A stretch of DNA of 64,000 nucleotides from Streptomyces aureus (GTDB lineage: Bacteria > Actinomycetota > Actinomycetes > Streptomycetales > Streptomycetaceae): assembly GCF_000725495.1 (NCBI RefSeq), contig NZ_JNZD01000005.1:248001-312000 (forward strand), given 5' to 3'. Position numbers and translations under genes: made by a program. Positions within the stretch are counted from its first letter, which is position 1, and every line of letters starts with the position of its first letter. The notes under the pieces were generated by a model. The model ran no database searches. It saw only the letters and a list, made by a program, of their open reading frames with translations, and had not been told where the DNA came from. This document shows positions 16,511 to 25,136 of this stretch, in pieces.

Positions 16511-17845
16511 ATGGGCGTCACGGGACCCCCCGGGCCGGTGATGGACCGGGACGAGGCGGACCGTGCGCTGGCGCGCCTCGGCGCGGAGCACGAGGCCATC
16601 GAGACCTCGCTCCTCGCCCTCCAGGACCACGCGGGCCGCAGACTCCTGGAGGGCGCCGAACTCACCGGCTCGACCAAGGAGCGCTGGGCGTCCGCGGACG
16701 CGTCGATCACCCTGCTCTGGGCCTACTTCGACGCGTACACGGACGCGCTGCACTCGGCGCGCGGGATCCGTTCCCGCAGGCGCTGGTCCAGCCGTGAGGA
16801 CCTCGTCGAACTGACCGAGCTGCTGCGCGGCTCGGGCATCACGGTCGCCGGGTCCACCACGGCCACCGCGAACGCCCCCACGCTGGCCGGCACCGGCAAG
16901 CTCAGCGAACGGTTCTCGCTGGCCGCCCTGGTCGACCGGATGAACGAGCTGTACGCGTCCTCGCTCGACATGGTCGTCACCGCGGACGCCGTCTGGTCCG
17001 CGCTGCCCGCCCGCATAGATTTACTGGCCGCCGAGCTCCAGCGCACCCGGGCGCTCGCGCACTCCGTCGGCGTGCGTCCCGGCGAACACCCCTCCGGCGA
17101 CGACCTGGAGCGGATCACCCGGACCCTGACCGCCCTGCGCGAGCGCGTGGTCTCCGACCCGCTCTCCTTCTGGGTCCCGGCACAGGGCAGTTCGGCCCCG
17201 GGTGGCGGCCGCCCCGACACCACGGCGTACGACCGTGAGGCACGTGCCCTGGAGGAGGTGCGCCGGGAGATCGAGGCGGTCCTGACGGTGCGCCAGGACG
17301 CCGAGGCGCGGCTGGTGAAGCTGCGGGACGTGCTCAGCCGCGCGGACCGTACGCTCGCCGAGGCGCGCAGTGCCCGCGGCGAGGTCCTCGCGAAGATCGC
17401 CGCGTCCGAGGTGCCGGCCGTCAGCGGCCCGCCGACGGCGTTGCAGGAGCAGCTGGCGACGGCCGCGGAGTACCGCAGGCACGCGCAGTGGCACCGCCTC
17501 TCGCCGCTCCTGGAGGCGCTCGAGGAGCGGGCGGAGGACGAACTCCTGCGCGCGCGTGAGTCCTTGACGGCGGTCACCCAGCCGCTGGCGGTCCGCGCGG
17601 AGCTGCGGGGCCGGCTGGACGCCTACAAGGCGAAGGTCGCCCGGCACGGCCTCGCCGAGGACCCGTTCCTGGTCGAGCGCTACGACGCGGCCCGGCGCAT
17701 GCTGTGGAGCGCTCCCTGTGATCTGCGGGTGGCCGGGGAGGCCGTCCTGCGCTACCAGCGGGCGGCGGCCGAGCTGCTGAGCCCGCAAGTGCCCGGGCAG
17801 GGCGGGCCCGAGGACCGTACGGACCACAGGGGGTCCGGAGCGTGA
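16511..17845 (+). CDS. Coiled-coil protein of the kinase operon, function unknown
   Basis: A 444-residue, highly charged, predominantly helical cytoplasmic protein with no signal peptide or membrane segment. Heptad-like stretches are strongest around residues 235-310 (YDREAREAL-type pattern; RREIEAVLTVRQDAEARLVK) and 315-400. No enzymatic motif. It lies between the binding protein and the kinase genes in the same operon and is absent from the mycobacterial three-gene version, so it may be a scaffold or adaptor in this pathway (inference). ATG 16511 follows GAGAGGTGATCG. The kinase gene starts 18 nt downstream. Confidence 0.7.
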   Translation: MGVTGPPGPVMDRDEADRALARLGAEHEAIETSLLALQDHAGRRLLEGAELTGSTKERWASADASITLLWAYFDAYTDALHSARGIRSRRRWSSREDLVELTELLRGSGITVAGSTTATANAPTLAGTGKLSERFSLAALVDRMNELYASSLDMVVTADAVWSALPARIDLLAAELQRTRALAHSVGVRPGEHPSGDDLERITRTLTALRERVVSDPLSFWVPAQGSSAPGGGRPDTTAYDREARALEEVRREIEAVLTVRQDAEARLVKLRDVLSRADRTLAEARSARGEVLAKIAASEVPAVSGPPTALQEQLATAAEYRRHAQWHRLSPLLEALEERAEDELLRARESLTAVTQPLAVRAELRGRLDAYKAKVARHGLAEDPFLVERYDAARRMLWSAPCDLRVAGEAVLRYQRAAAELLSPQVPGQGGPEDRTDHRGSGA

Positions 17846-17863
17846 GCGGCGAGGGGATGCGGT

Positions 17864-20614
17864 GTGAGCGAGCAGCCGGTGAGTGAGCGCGGGTGCGAAC
17901 GGCCCGGCTGCGACGGGTCGTACGAGGACATGGGCGGCGGCGAGCTGTACTGCGACACCTGCGGCCTCGCCCCCGCCGGACCCGCCGCACGGTCCACCGG
18001 GTCCGAGCGGCCCGCGGGCGAGCCGGAACCCGCCGCGGGCGAACCGCCGGTGAGCGGGCACGGCTGCGGACGGCCCGGCTGCAACGGGTCGTACGAGGAC
18101 ATGGGCGGCGGCGAGCTGTACTGCGACACCTGCGGCCTCGCCCCCGCCGAACCGGCCGCACGGTCCACCGGGTCCGGGAGCGCGTCGAGTCCCGCCACGG
18201 GTGCGGGAGGCGCGTCCGCGGCGGGCAGGGGCGGGGCCGCCGGCGGCTCCGACAGCAGCAGTGTGCGCGGCGGTTCACGCGCCAGCTCGCGCACCTCGTC
18301 GCGCTCCTCGCAGTCGCGGCGCTCGGTCTCGGGCCGGCTGTCACGGTCGCTGTCGGGCCGGTCGACGGGCCGCTCGGTGTCGGTGCGCAGCTCGGGTTCG
18401 TCGGCGTCCGCCTCGGCGCGCGGGCGGCTCGGCGCGGGGCTCGTCGAGGTCCCGGGGGTGCCGCGGCCCGATCCGCGCGCGATGGTCCTGGAGAACCCGG
18501 AGGTGCCCGAGCGCAAACGGTTCTGTTCGCGCTCCGACTGCGGGGCGCCGGTCGGGCGTGCCCGCGGCGAACGGCCGGGCCGCACCGAGGGGTTCTGCAC
18601 GAAGTGCGGCCACCCGTACTCGTTCGTGCCGAAGCTCACCACCGGTGACATCGTGCGCGGCCAGTACGAGGTGATGGGCTGTCTGGCGCACGGCGGGCTC
18701 GGCTGGGTCTACCTCGCCGTCGACCGCGCGGTGTCCGACCGCTGGGTGGTCCTCAAGGGTCTGCTCGACACGGGCGACCAGGACGCGATGGCGGCGGCGA
18801 TCTCCGAGCGGCGCTTCCTCGCCGAGATCGAGCACGCCAACATCGTGCGGATCTACAACTTCGTCGAGCACCTGGACCAGCGGACGGGATCGCTGGACGG
18901 GTACATCGTCATGGAGTACGTCGGCGGCAAGTCGCTCAAGGAGCTCGCGAACGGGCGCCGCACGGCGGACGGCAAGCGCGACCCGCTGCCGGTGGAACAG
19001 GCCTGCGCGTACGGCATCGAGGCCCTGGAGGCCCTCGGCCATCTGCACAGCCGCAACCTGCTGTACTGCGACTTCAAGGTCGACAACGCCATCCAGACCG
19101 AGGACCAGCTCAAGCTGATCGACATGGGCGCGGTGCGCAGGATGGACGACGACGAGTCGGCCATCTACGGCACGGTCGGCTACCAGGCCCCCGAGGTGGC
19201 CGAGGTGGGCCCCTCGGTCGCCTCCGACCTGTACACCGTGGCCCGTACGCTCGCCGTCCTCTCCTTCGACTTCCAGGGCTACACGAACGTCTTCGTCGAC
19301 TCCCTGCCGGACCCCGACAACATCGAGGTCTTCCGCCAGTACGAGTCGTTCTACCGGCTGCTGGTGCGGGCCACCGACCCGGACCCGGCCCGCCGGTTCG
19401 CCTCGGCGCAGGAGATGTCCGAGCAGCTGACGGGCGTGCTGCGCGAGGTGGTCTCGCTCCAGACGGGGCGGGCGCGGCCGGCGCTGTCGACCCTGTTCGG
19501 TCCCGAGACCAAGGTCACCGACACCGAGCTGTTCGGGAGGGCGGCCGAGGACGTGTCGCGGCTCGGGGCCCGCGCGGTCCCGGCCCGGGGCCGGAAGGGC
19601 ACGTCCCGGCCGGCCGCGGGCACGAACGGCTCCCGGCCGCTGCCGCCCGCTCCCCCCGCCTCCGCCGCGCTGGTCAGAGCCGTCCGGACGGCGGCGACCG
19701 CGCTCGCCCTGCCCGTGCCGCGGGTCGACCCCGGCGATCCGAACGCCGGTTTCCTCGCGGGGCTCATCGCGTCCGCGCCGGCCGAGCTGATCGCGGCGCT
19801 GCGGGCGGCCCCGGCCCCCTCGCCGGAGCTGCGGCTGCGGGAGCTGCGGGCCCTTCTGGAGATGGGCGAGCAGCGCGCCGCCGGCACGGCCGTCGACGTA
19901 CTGGAGGCGGATCACCCGGACGACTGGCGGGTGGTCTGGTACCGCGGTGTCACGGCGCTGGCGGCCGGCGAGAACGAGATCGCGGCGCTGTCCTTCGACG
20001 CGGTGTACGACGCCTTCCCCGGCGAGCCCGCGCCCAAGCTGGCCCTCGGTGTGTGCGCCGAGGTGCTCGGCCAGCTGGACAACGCCGCCGAGTACTACCG
20101 CCTGGTGTGGACGACCGATCCGAGCTATGTGAGCGCGGCGTTCGGGCTGGCCAGGGTGCAGCTCGCGGCGGGCGACCGCGGCGGCGCCGTACGCACCCTG
20201 GAGTCCGTGCCGGAGTCGTCGATCCACTACACGGCGGCCCGGGTCGCGGCGGTGCGGGCGCGGCTGCGGCAGCGGCCCCTCACGGAGACGGCGGTGCCGT
20301 TCCTGGACGAGCTGACGGCGGCGGCCGGGCAGGTGGAGGCGCTCGACGGGTTCGGTCTGGACGCGGTGCGGCGCGAGGAGTTGTCGACGGAGGTCCTCGG
20401 CTGCGCCCTGGACTGGGTACTCTCCGGTAGCCAGGGTTCCGGTCCGGCTTCCGGGGTCGGAACCGCGCTGCTCGGCAGCGAGTTGGACGAGCGTGGCCTC
20501 CGTTTCGGCCTCGAACGTTCGTACCGGACGCTGGCCCGGCTCGCGCGGGGCGGCGAGGAGAGGATCGACCTGGTGGAACGTGCAAACCGTTACCGCCCCC
20601 GGACGTGGGTGTGA
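17864..20614 (+). CDS. pknG: PknG-like serine/threonine kinase with three zinc ribbons and TPRs
   Basis: A 916-residue soluble kinase. Two nearly identical CxxxxC...CDTCG ribbons lie at about residues 11-50 and 68-107 (shared core SYEDMGGGELYCDTCG), then a Ser/Arg-rich linker, then a third rubredoxin-like ribbon (FCSRSDCG ... FCTKCGHPYSF, about 220-252). The kinase domain spans about 262-530: Gly loop LAHGGLGWVYLA, Lys in VVLKGLL, catalytic loop LLYCDFKVDN (RD replaced by CD, as PknG-type kinases deviate here) and DMG in place of DFG. Residues about 640-916 are TPR-like helices. PknG proteins phosphorylate FHA proteins of the GarA/OdhI kind to control 2-oxoglutarate use; this operon encodes an FHA protein. 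GTG start follows GAGGGG. Confidence 0.88.
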   Translation: MSEQPVSERGCERPGCDGSYEDMGGGELYCDTCGLAPAGPAARSTGSERPAGEPEPAAGEPPVSGHGCGRPGCNGSYEDMGGGELYCDTCGLAPAEPAARSTGSGSASSPATGAGGASAAGRGGAAGGSDSSSVRGGSRASSRTSSRSSQSRRSVSGRLSRSLSGRSTGRSVSVRSSGSSASASARGRLGAGLVEVPGVPRPDPRAMVLENPEVPERKRFCSRSDCGAPVGRARGERPGRTEGFCTKCGHPYSFVPKLTTGDIVRGQYEVMGCLAHGGLGWVYLAVDRAVSDRWVVLKGLLDTGDQDAMAAAISERRFLAEIEHANIVRIYNFVEHLDQRTGSLDGYIVMEYVGGKSLKELANGRRTADGKRDPLPVEQACAYGIEALEALGHLHSRNLLYCDFKVDNAIQTEDQLKLIDMGAVRRMDDDESAIYGTVGYQAPEVAEVGPSVASDLYTVARTLAVLSFDFQGYTNVFVDSLPDPDNIEVFRQYESFYRLLVRATDPDPARRFASAQEMSEQLTGVLREVVSLQTGRARPALSTLFGPETKVTDTELFGRAAEDVSRLGARAVPARGRKGTSRPAAGTNGSRPLPPAPPASAALVRAVRTAATALALPVPRVDPGDPNAGFLAGLIASAPAELIAALRAAPAPSPELRLRELRALLEMGEQRAAGTAVDVLEADHPDDWRVVWYRGVTALAAGENEIAALSFDAVYDAFPGEPAPKLALGVCAEVLGQLDNAAEYYRLVWTTDPSYVSAAFGLARVQLAAGDRGGAVRTLESVPESSIHYTAARVAAVRARLRQRPLTETAVPFLDELTAAAGQVEALDGFGLDAVRREELSTEVLGCALDWVLSGSQGSGPASGVGTALLGSELDERGLRFGLERSYRTLARLARGGEERIDLVERANRYRPRTWV
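17892..18176 (+). repeat. Two-copy 114-bp direct repeat inside the kinase gene
   Basis: Copy 1 is 17892-18005 and copy 2 is 18063-18176, exactly 57 codons apart and differing at only a few bases. Each encodes one zinc ribbon plus the following RSTGS segment, so it is a recent in-frame duplication. Confidence 0.85.
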
Positions 20615-20617
20615 TTG

Positions 20618-22048
20618 ATGTCCCAGATGCCCCAGCCGACGGCCCTGTCGCGGTGCCCCAGTTGCGAGGAGCCGCTGGAGGCGGCCGACCGTTTCTGCGG
20701 CGCGTGCGGCTATGACCTGTCGGCGGTGTCCGCACCGCCGCAGGACCATCCCACGATCGCCATGAACGGCAGCGAGGCCGGCCTCCCGCCGGCCGCCCCG
20801 TCCGTGGACTGGCCCCGGGCGGAGGAGCCCGGCAGCACCGACACGCCCGCGCCGGTCCACCGCGCCGCCGACATCCAGGGCACCGATTCGGGTGGTTCCG
20901 AACTGCCGCATCCGGAGCACCCCGAGCGCCCCGGCGACCCGGAGCACGCGCAGGCCGATCCGGCGGGCCCCCGGCCGCCCGCCGCGAGGCGGCCCGCCTC
21001 GAAGCCCTCGGGGGTGCGCTTCGATCGGCCGTCGGAGCCCGACGAGTACCCGCTCGCTCCCCCGGCCCAGGGCTCCGGCCCCGGGACTCCCGCCGATCCC
21101 CGCACCGCGGACCTGCCCGCTCCGCCCGCGGGCGCCAAGGTGTGCGTGGCCTGCCGCGCGGGCCAGGTGGACACCGACGGCTACTGCGAGAACTGCGGGC
21201 ACGCGCAGCCCCGCGAACGGGACCACATGGAGCAGGAGTTGGGCGCGGTCGCCGCGGTCAGCGACCGGGGGCTGCGCCACCACCGCAACGAGGACGCGTT
21301 CGCGGTCTCCTCGACCGCGCTGCCCGACGGCTCCCCCGCGGTCGTCGCGATCGTCTGCGACGGGGTGTCCTCCGCGACCCGCCCCGACGAGGCGTCGCTC
21401 GCCGCCGCCCACGCGGCCAACGAGTCGCTCCTGGCGGCCCTTCCGCTGGGCACGCATCCGCAGGCCGCCCTGCACGAGGCGATCGTCGCGGCCTCGGAGG
21501 CGGTCAACGCGCTGGCGGGACCGGACAGCGCGCAGGGCGAGAACGCCCCGCACGTGAACGCCCCCGCCTGCACCATCGTCGGCGCCCTGGTGACGTCCAC
21601 GCTGCTGATCGTCGGCTGGGTCGGCGACAGCCGCGTCTACTGGGTCCCCGCCGACCGCACCTCGCTGCCGGCCCGGCTCACCGAGGACGACTCCTGGGCC
21701 GCGCAGATGGTCGCCGCGGGCCTGATGAACGAGGCGGAGGCCTACGCCGACGAACGCGCCCACGCGATCACCGGCTGGCTGGGCGCCGACGCCTACGAAC
21801 TGGAGCCGCACACCGTCTCGTTCAAGCCGGACCGGCCGGGCGTGGTCGTCGTCTGCACCGACGGACTGTGGAACTACGCGGAGACGGCGGAGGAGATGGC
21901 CGAGGCCGTGCCCCTGGACGCCGCCGAGAGGCCGCTGCACGCGGCGCGGGTTCTGGTGGGTCATGCCCTGGACGGCGGGGGCCACGACAACGTAACAGTG
22001 GCCGTCCTGCCGTTCCCCGCACCCTCGCAGGGGGCAGGATCGGCCTGA
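20618..22048 (+). CDS. PP2C-family serine/threonine phosphatase with two zinc ribbons
   Basis: A 476-residue phosphatase. An N-terminal ribbon (CPSCEEPLEAADRFCGACGY), a Pro/Glu/Ala-rich linker, a second ribbon (about 175-200: CVACRAGQ ... YCENCGHAQ), then a complete PP2C domain (about 205-472) with the metal-binding motifs LRHHRNEDAFAV, VAIVCDGVSS, WVGDSRVYWV, VVVCTDGLWN and GHDNVTVAVL. It should reverse the phosphorylation made by the kinase encoded 3 nt upstream. ATG 20618 is used; a TTG at 20615 directly precedes it. Shared ribbon architecture with the kinase suggests that both dock on the same partner. Confidence 0.88.
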   Translation: MSQMPQPTALSRCPSCEEPLEAADRFCGACGYDLSAVSAPPQDHPTIAMNGSEAGLPPAAPSVDWPRAEEPGSTDTPAPVHRAADIQGTDSGGSELPHPEHPERPGDPEHAQADPAGPRPPAARRPASKPSGVRFDRPSEPDEYPLAPPAQGSGPGTPADPRTADLPAPPAGAKVCVACRAGQVDTDGYCENCGHAQPRERDHMEQELGAVAAVSDRGLRHHRNEDAFAVSSTALPDGSPAVVAIVCDGVSSATRPDEASLAAAHAANESLLAALPLGTHPQAALHEAIVAASEAVNALAGPDSAQGENAPHVNAPACTIVGALVTSTLLIVGWVGDSRVYWVPADRTSLPARLTEDDSWAAQMVAAGLMNEAEAYADERAHAITGWLGADAYELEPHTVSFKPDRPGVVVVCTDGLWNYAETAEEMAEAVPLDAAERPLHAARVLVGHALDGGGHDNVTVAVLPFPAPSQGAGSA

Positions 22049-22148
22049 GGCCGCGAACGAACGGGGGCGGCCGCGGACCGGAGGGGACCGGTCCGCACCC
22101 AGTCAGCACCTCCGCCGGGGGGCGGGGGCCGAGGGGGACACAGTAGGC

Positions 22149-23495
22149 ATGGCCAATTTCTCGAAGTCGAACGTGCCGCAGTTCTCGGTCGACGTGTACC
22201 AGAACGAATATCTGCCGGAAGGCGGCCGCGAGGTCAACGCGATCGTCACGGTGAGCGCGACCGGCGGCGGCACCGTCGGAAGCGCCGTCGCCGCGCCGCA
22301 CCTGTACAGCGCGGGCCAGGCGCCCGACGCCGCCGTGGCGATCATGGTCGACTGCTCGGGTTCGATGGACTACCCGCCGGCCAAGATGCGCGGCGCCCGG
22401 GAGGCGACGGCCGCCGCGATCGACGCCGTGCGCGACGGGGTGCACTTCGCCGTGATCGGCGGCACGCACGTCGCCAAGGAGGTCTATCCGGGCGACGGAC
22501 GGCTCGCCGTGGCGGACGCGGGCACCCGCGAGCAGGCCAAGCAGGCGCTGCGCCGGCTGAGCGCGGGCGGCGGCACGGCCATCGGCACCTGGCTGCGGCT
22601 CGCGGACCGGCTGCTGTCCTCCGCGGAGGTGTCGATCCGGCACGGCATCCTGCTCACCGACGGCCGCAACGAACACGAGTCGCCCGAGGACCTGCGGTCC
22701 GCGCTGGACTCCTGTGCCGGACGCTTCACCTGTGACGCGCGCGGAGTGGGCACCGACTGGGAGGTCAAGGAGGTCACCGGGATCGCCTCGGCGCTGCTCG
22801 GCACCGCGGACATCGTCGCCGACCCCGCCGCCCTCTCCGCCGACTTCACGCACATGATGGAGACGGCCATGGGCAAGGAGGTCGCCGACGTGGCCCTGCG
22901 GGTGTGGACTCCGGTCGGCACCGAGATCGCCTTCGTCAAGCAGGTGGCGCCCACCGTCGAGGAACTGACGGACCGCCGTACCGAGGCCGGACCCCGCGCG
23001 GGCGACTATCCGACGGGCTCCTGGGGCGACGAGTCCCGCGACTACCACGTGTGCGTCCGGGTCCCCACGGCCGGGATCGGCCAGGAGATGCTCGCGGCCC
23101 GGGTCTCGCTGGTGATCCCTCGGAGCGACGGCTCCGTGCAGAACCTCGGGGCGCAGGGGCTCGTGCGGGCGGTGTGGACCGACGACATGGCCGCCTCGAC
23201 GTCGATCAATCCGCAGGTCGCACACTACACGGGCCAGGCGGAACTGGCGCAGGTCATCCAGCAGGGCCTCGATCTGCGCAAAGCGGGAGATGTCGATGGA
23301 GCAACGGCCAAGCTGGGACGGGCCGTTCAACTGGCAGGAGCCTCCGGAAACGCCGATACTGCGAAACTGCTCGCGAAGGTGGTGGACGTGGTCGATGTCG
23401 CGGCAGGTACTGTGCGATTGAAAGCGCGTGTCGCGGAGGCCGACGAGATGACCCTCGAGACACGTTCCACAAAGACTGTTCGTGTAAAGAAGTAG
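22149..23495 (+). CDS. VWA-domain protein of the kinase operon
   Basis: A 448-residue cytoplasmic protein. A conserved N-terminus (FSVDVYQNEYLPEGGREVNA) leads into a von Willebrand A domain with an intact metal-ion-dependent adhesion site: DCSGSM at about residues 68-73, Thr in GGGTAIGTW and Asp in ILLTDGRN. The C-terminal part is beta-rich and ends in a helical segment with basic residues. VWA domains assemble protein complexes; here it probably binds one of the kinase/phosphatase/FHA products. It lies 100 nt after the phosphatase gene and 73 nt before the FHA gene in the same direction. Confidence 0.85.
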   Translation: MANFSKSNVPQFSVDVYQNEYLPEGGREVNAIVTVSATGGGTVGSAVAAPHLYSAGQAPDAAVAIMVDCSGSMDYPPAKMRGAREATAAAIDAVRDGVHFAVIGGTHVAKEVYPGDGRLAVADAGTREQAKQALRRLSAGGGTAIGTWLRLADRLLSSAEVSIRHGILLTDGRNEHESPEDLRSALDSCAGRFTCDARGVGTDWEVKEVTGIASALLGTADIVADPAALSADFTHMMETAMGKEVADVALRVWTPVGTEIAFVKQVAPTVEELTDRRTEAGPRAGDYPTGSWGDESRDYHVCVRVPTAGIGQEMLAARVSLVIPRSDGSVQNLGAQGLVRAVWTDDMAASTSINPQVAHYTGQAELAQVIQQGLDLRKAGDVDGATAKLGRAVQLAGASGNADTAKLLAKVVDVVDVAAGTVRLKARVAEADEMTLETRSTKTVRVKK

Positions 23496-23568
23496 CGAGC
23501 CCGGTTCCCGCTGGGATCCGGAGAAACCCGGTCACATCGACCGGAAAAGGGAAGGGGGAAGGACCGAC

Positions 23569-24975
23569 ATGCCGACATGCCCGAACGGACACCAGTCGAA
23601 TTCCGACGATTGGTGCGAGGTCTGCGGTCACCGCATGGCCGGTGTGCCCCCGCTCCCTCCCCCGCCGCCGCCCGGCGCCGGATACGGCTACCCGGCGCCC
23701 GGTTCACCGCCGCCGGCCCCCGGCGGCCGCTCCGGCATGCCGGACCCGAACGCCGAGCTCTGCCCGCAGTGCCGCACGCCCCGTGAGGGCGCGGCGCCGT
23801 TCTGCGAGGAATGCCGGTGGAACTTCCTGACCAACACCGCGACCTCGTACACCCCGGCGGCACCGCGTCCGCCGGCCGGCGGCATGGGGGGACCGGGCGG
23901 TCCCGGCGGCCCGGGTGCTCCCGGCGCGCAGTCGCCGTACGGCGCTCCCGGCGGCCCCGGCGGCCCCGGCGGCCAGAATCCGCCGCCGCGGTTCCCGCAG
24001 TCCGGTCCCGGTGGTCCGGGCGGTCCGGGTGCCGGCGGTCCCGGCCACGACCCGTTCGACTACCAGAGCTCGCGGCCCTCGCAGATGAACCGGCCCGCCG
24101 AACCGATCCCGCCGGGTCCGGGGGCCGGGCCCTACGGCAGCCCTCAGGGGTTCGGCGGCGACCCCTCACGTCCCGCCGCGCCCGGTGGCCACGGCAGCCC
24201 GCAGGGCTTCGGCGGCGACCCCTCGCGTCCTGCCGCGCCCGGCGGCCCGGGTGCCGCGCAGGCGCAGGCCTACACCCAGCAGCCCTCCCCGTCGCCCTTC
24301 ACCCAGGGCGGACCGCCGCAGCAGGGCGGCCCGCAGTCCGGCGGCCCGGCCTTCGGCGGCGCCGAGGACGACTGGGTGATCCCCCCGCCGTCCTCCGGTG
24401 CGCCCGGCGGCCAGGGCGGTCCCGGCCGTCCCGGAGTCCAGGGCGGCCCCGGAGCGCAGGGCGGCCCCGGCGGCCAGGAGCGGGCCGGCGGCTACGGCTA
24501 CCCGGACCCCGCGGTCACCCAGGCCCCGCCCGGCCCCGGCTACCAGCAGCAGCCCCAGCAGCAGCAGTCGCTGTCCTGGAGCGCGACCATCGCCCCGGAC
24601 CGTGAGTACTTCATGGCGATGATGCACCGTTCCGGCCCCGAGGCCGCGGGCCTGAACCTGCCCGCGTACTCGCCGGAGCTGCAGCGCCCGCTCCTCGGCA
24701 ACCAGATCACCATCGGCCGCCGCCGGCACTCCACCGGCGACACCCCGGACATCGACCTGTCGGTGCCGCCGGAGGACCCCGGTGTCTCGCACCAGCACGC
24801 GGTCCTGGTCCAGCAGCCGGACAGCACCTGGGCGGTCGTCGACCAGAACTCGACGAACGGGACCACGGTCAACGGCGGCGAGGAGCCGATCCAGCCGTTC
24901 GTCCCGGTGCCGCTGCAGGACGGCGACCGGGTGCACGTGGGCGCCTGGACGACGATCACGATCCGCCGGGGCTGA
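23569..24975 (+). CDS. FHA-domain protein with zinc ribbons and a Pro/Gly-rich linker
   Basis: A 468-residue protein. The N-terminus carries two CxxC pairs forming ribbons (CPNGHQSNSDDWCEVCGH and CPQCRTPREGAAPFCEEC). A roughly 270-residue Gly/Pro/Gln-rich linker with collagen-like GGPGGPGGP runs follows, including a duplicated 19-residue unit beginning GSPQGFGGDPSRPAAP. The last ~100 residues are an FHA domain: ITIGRRR, VSHQHAVL and NSTNGTTVNG contain the phosphothreonine-binding Arg, Ser/His and Asn. It should bind Thr-phosphorylated partners of the operon. Unlike GarA/OdhI there is no short ETTS phospho-site tail, so it may be an adaptor rather than the metabolic switch itself. Confidence 0.87.
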   Translation: MPTCPNGHQSNSDDWCEVCGHRMAGVPPLPPPPPPGAGYGYPAPGSPPPAPGGRSGMPDPNAELCPQCRTPREGAAPFCEECRWNFLTNTATSYTPAAPRPPAGGMGGPGGPGGPGAPGAQSPYGAPGGPGGPGGQNPPPRFPQSGPGGPGGPGAGGPGHDPFDYQSSRPSQMNRPAEPIPPGPGAGPYGSPQGFGGDPSRPAAPGGHGSPQGFGGDPSRPAAPGGPGAAQAQAYTQQPSPSPFTQGGPPQQGGPQSGGPAFGGAEDDWVIPPPSSGAPGGQGGPGRPGVQGGPGAQGGPGGQERAGGYGYPDPAVTQAPPGPGYQQQPQQQQSLSWSATIAPDREYFMAMMHRSGPEAAGLNLPAYSPELQRPLLGNQITIGRRRHSTGDTPDIDLSVPPEDPGVSHQHAVLVQQPDSTWAVVDQNSTNGTTVNGGEEPIQPFVPVPLQDGDRVHVGAWTTITIRRG

Positions 24976-24993
24976 GCGGACCCCCTGCCACCA

Positions 24994-25021
24994 CCTGCCG
25001 GGCCCGAGGCGGCCCGGCAGG
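24994..25021 (+). terminator. Terminator of the kinase operon
   Basis: CCTGCCGGGCC and its exact complement around a 6-nt loop, 19 nt after the FHA gene stop. Confidence 0.75.
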
Positions 25022-25136
25022 GCGTTTACGCGGCGCTCCCGTTCGCGCGGCGCCTTCGTTCGCGTACGACGCCCGGAAGCCGGCCCGCGCCGGCCCAGGG
25101 CAGCCGTCTCATTTCAGCGGCCCCACGTCAGCGGTC

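Noticed and set aside
18341..21985. 1,214-codon open frame on the minus strand across the kinase and phosphatase genes
   Set aside because: It is antisense to two strongly supported genes, has low-complexity Arg/Gly/His composition and no recognisable domain; such frames are expected in DNA with extreme third-position G+C.
22149..24975. VWA plus FHA plus PP2C plus kinase as a type VI secretion regulatory module
   Set aside because: The same domain set regulates type VI secretion in Gram-negative bacteria, but no secretion structural genes are present and the organism is an actinomycete.
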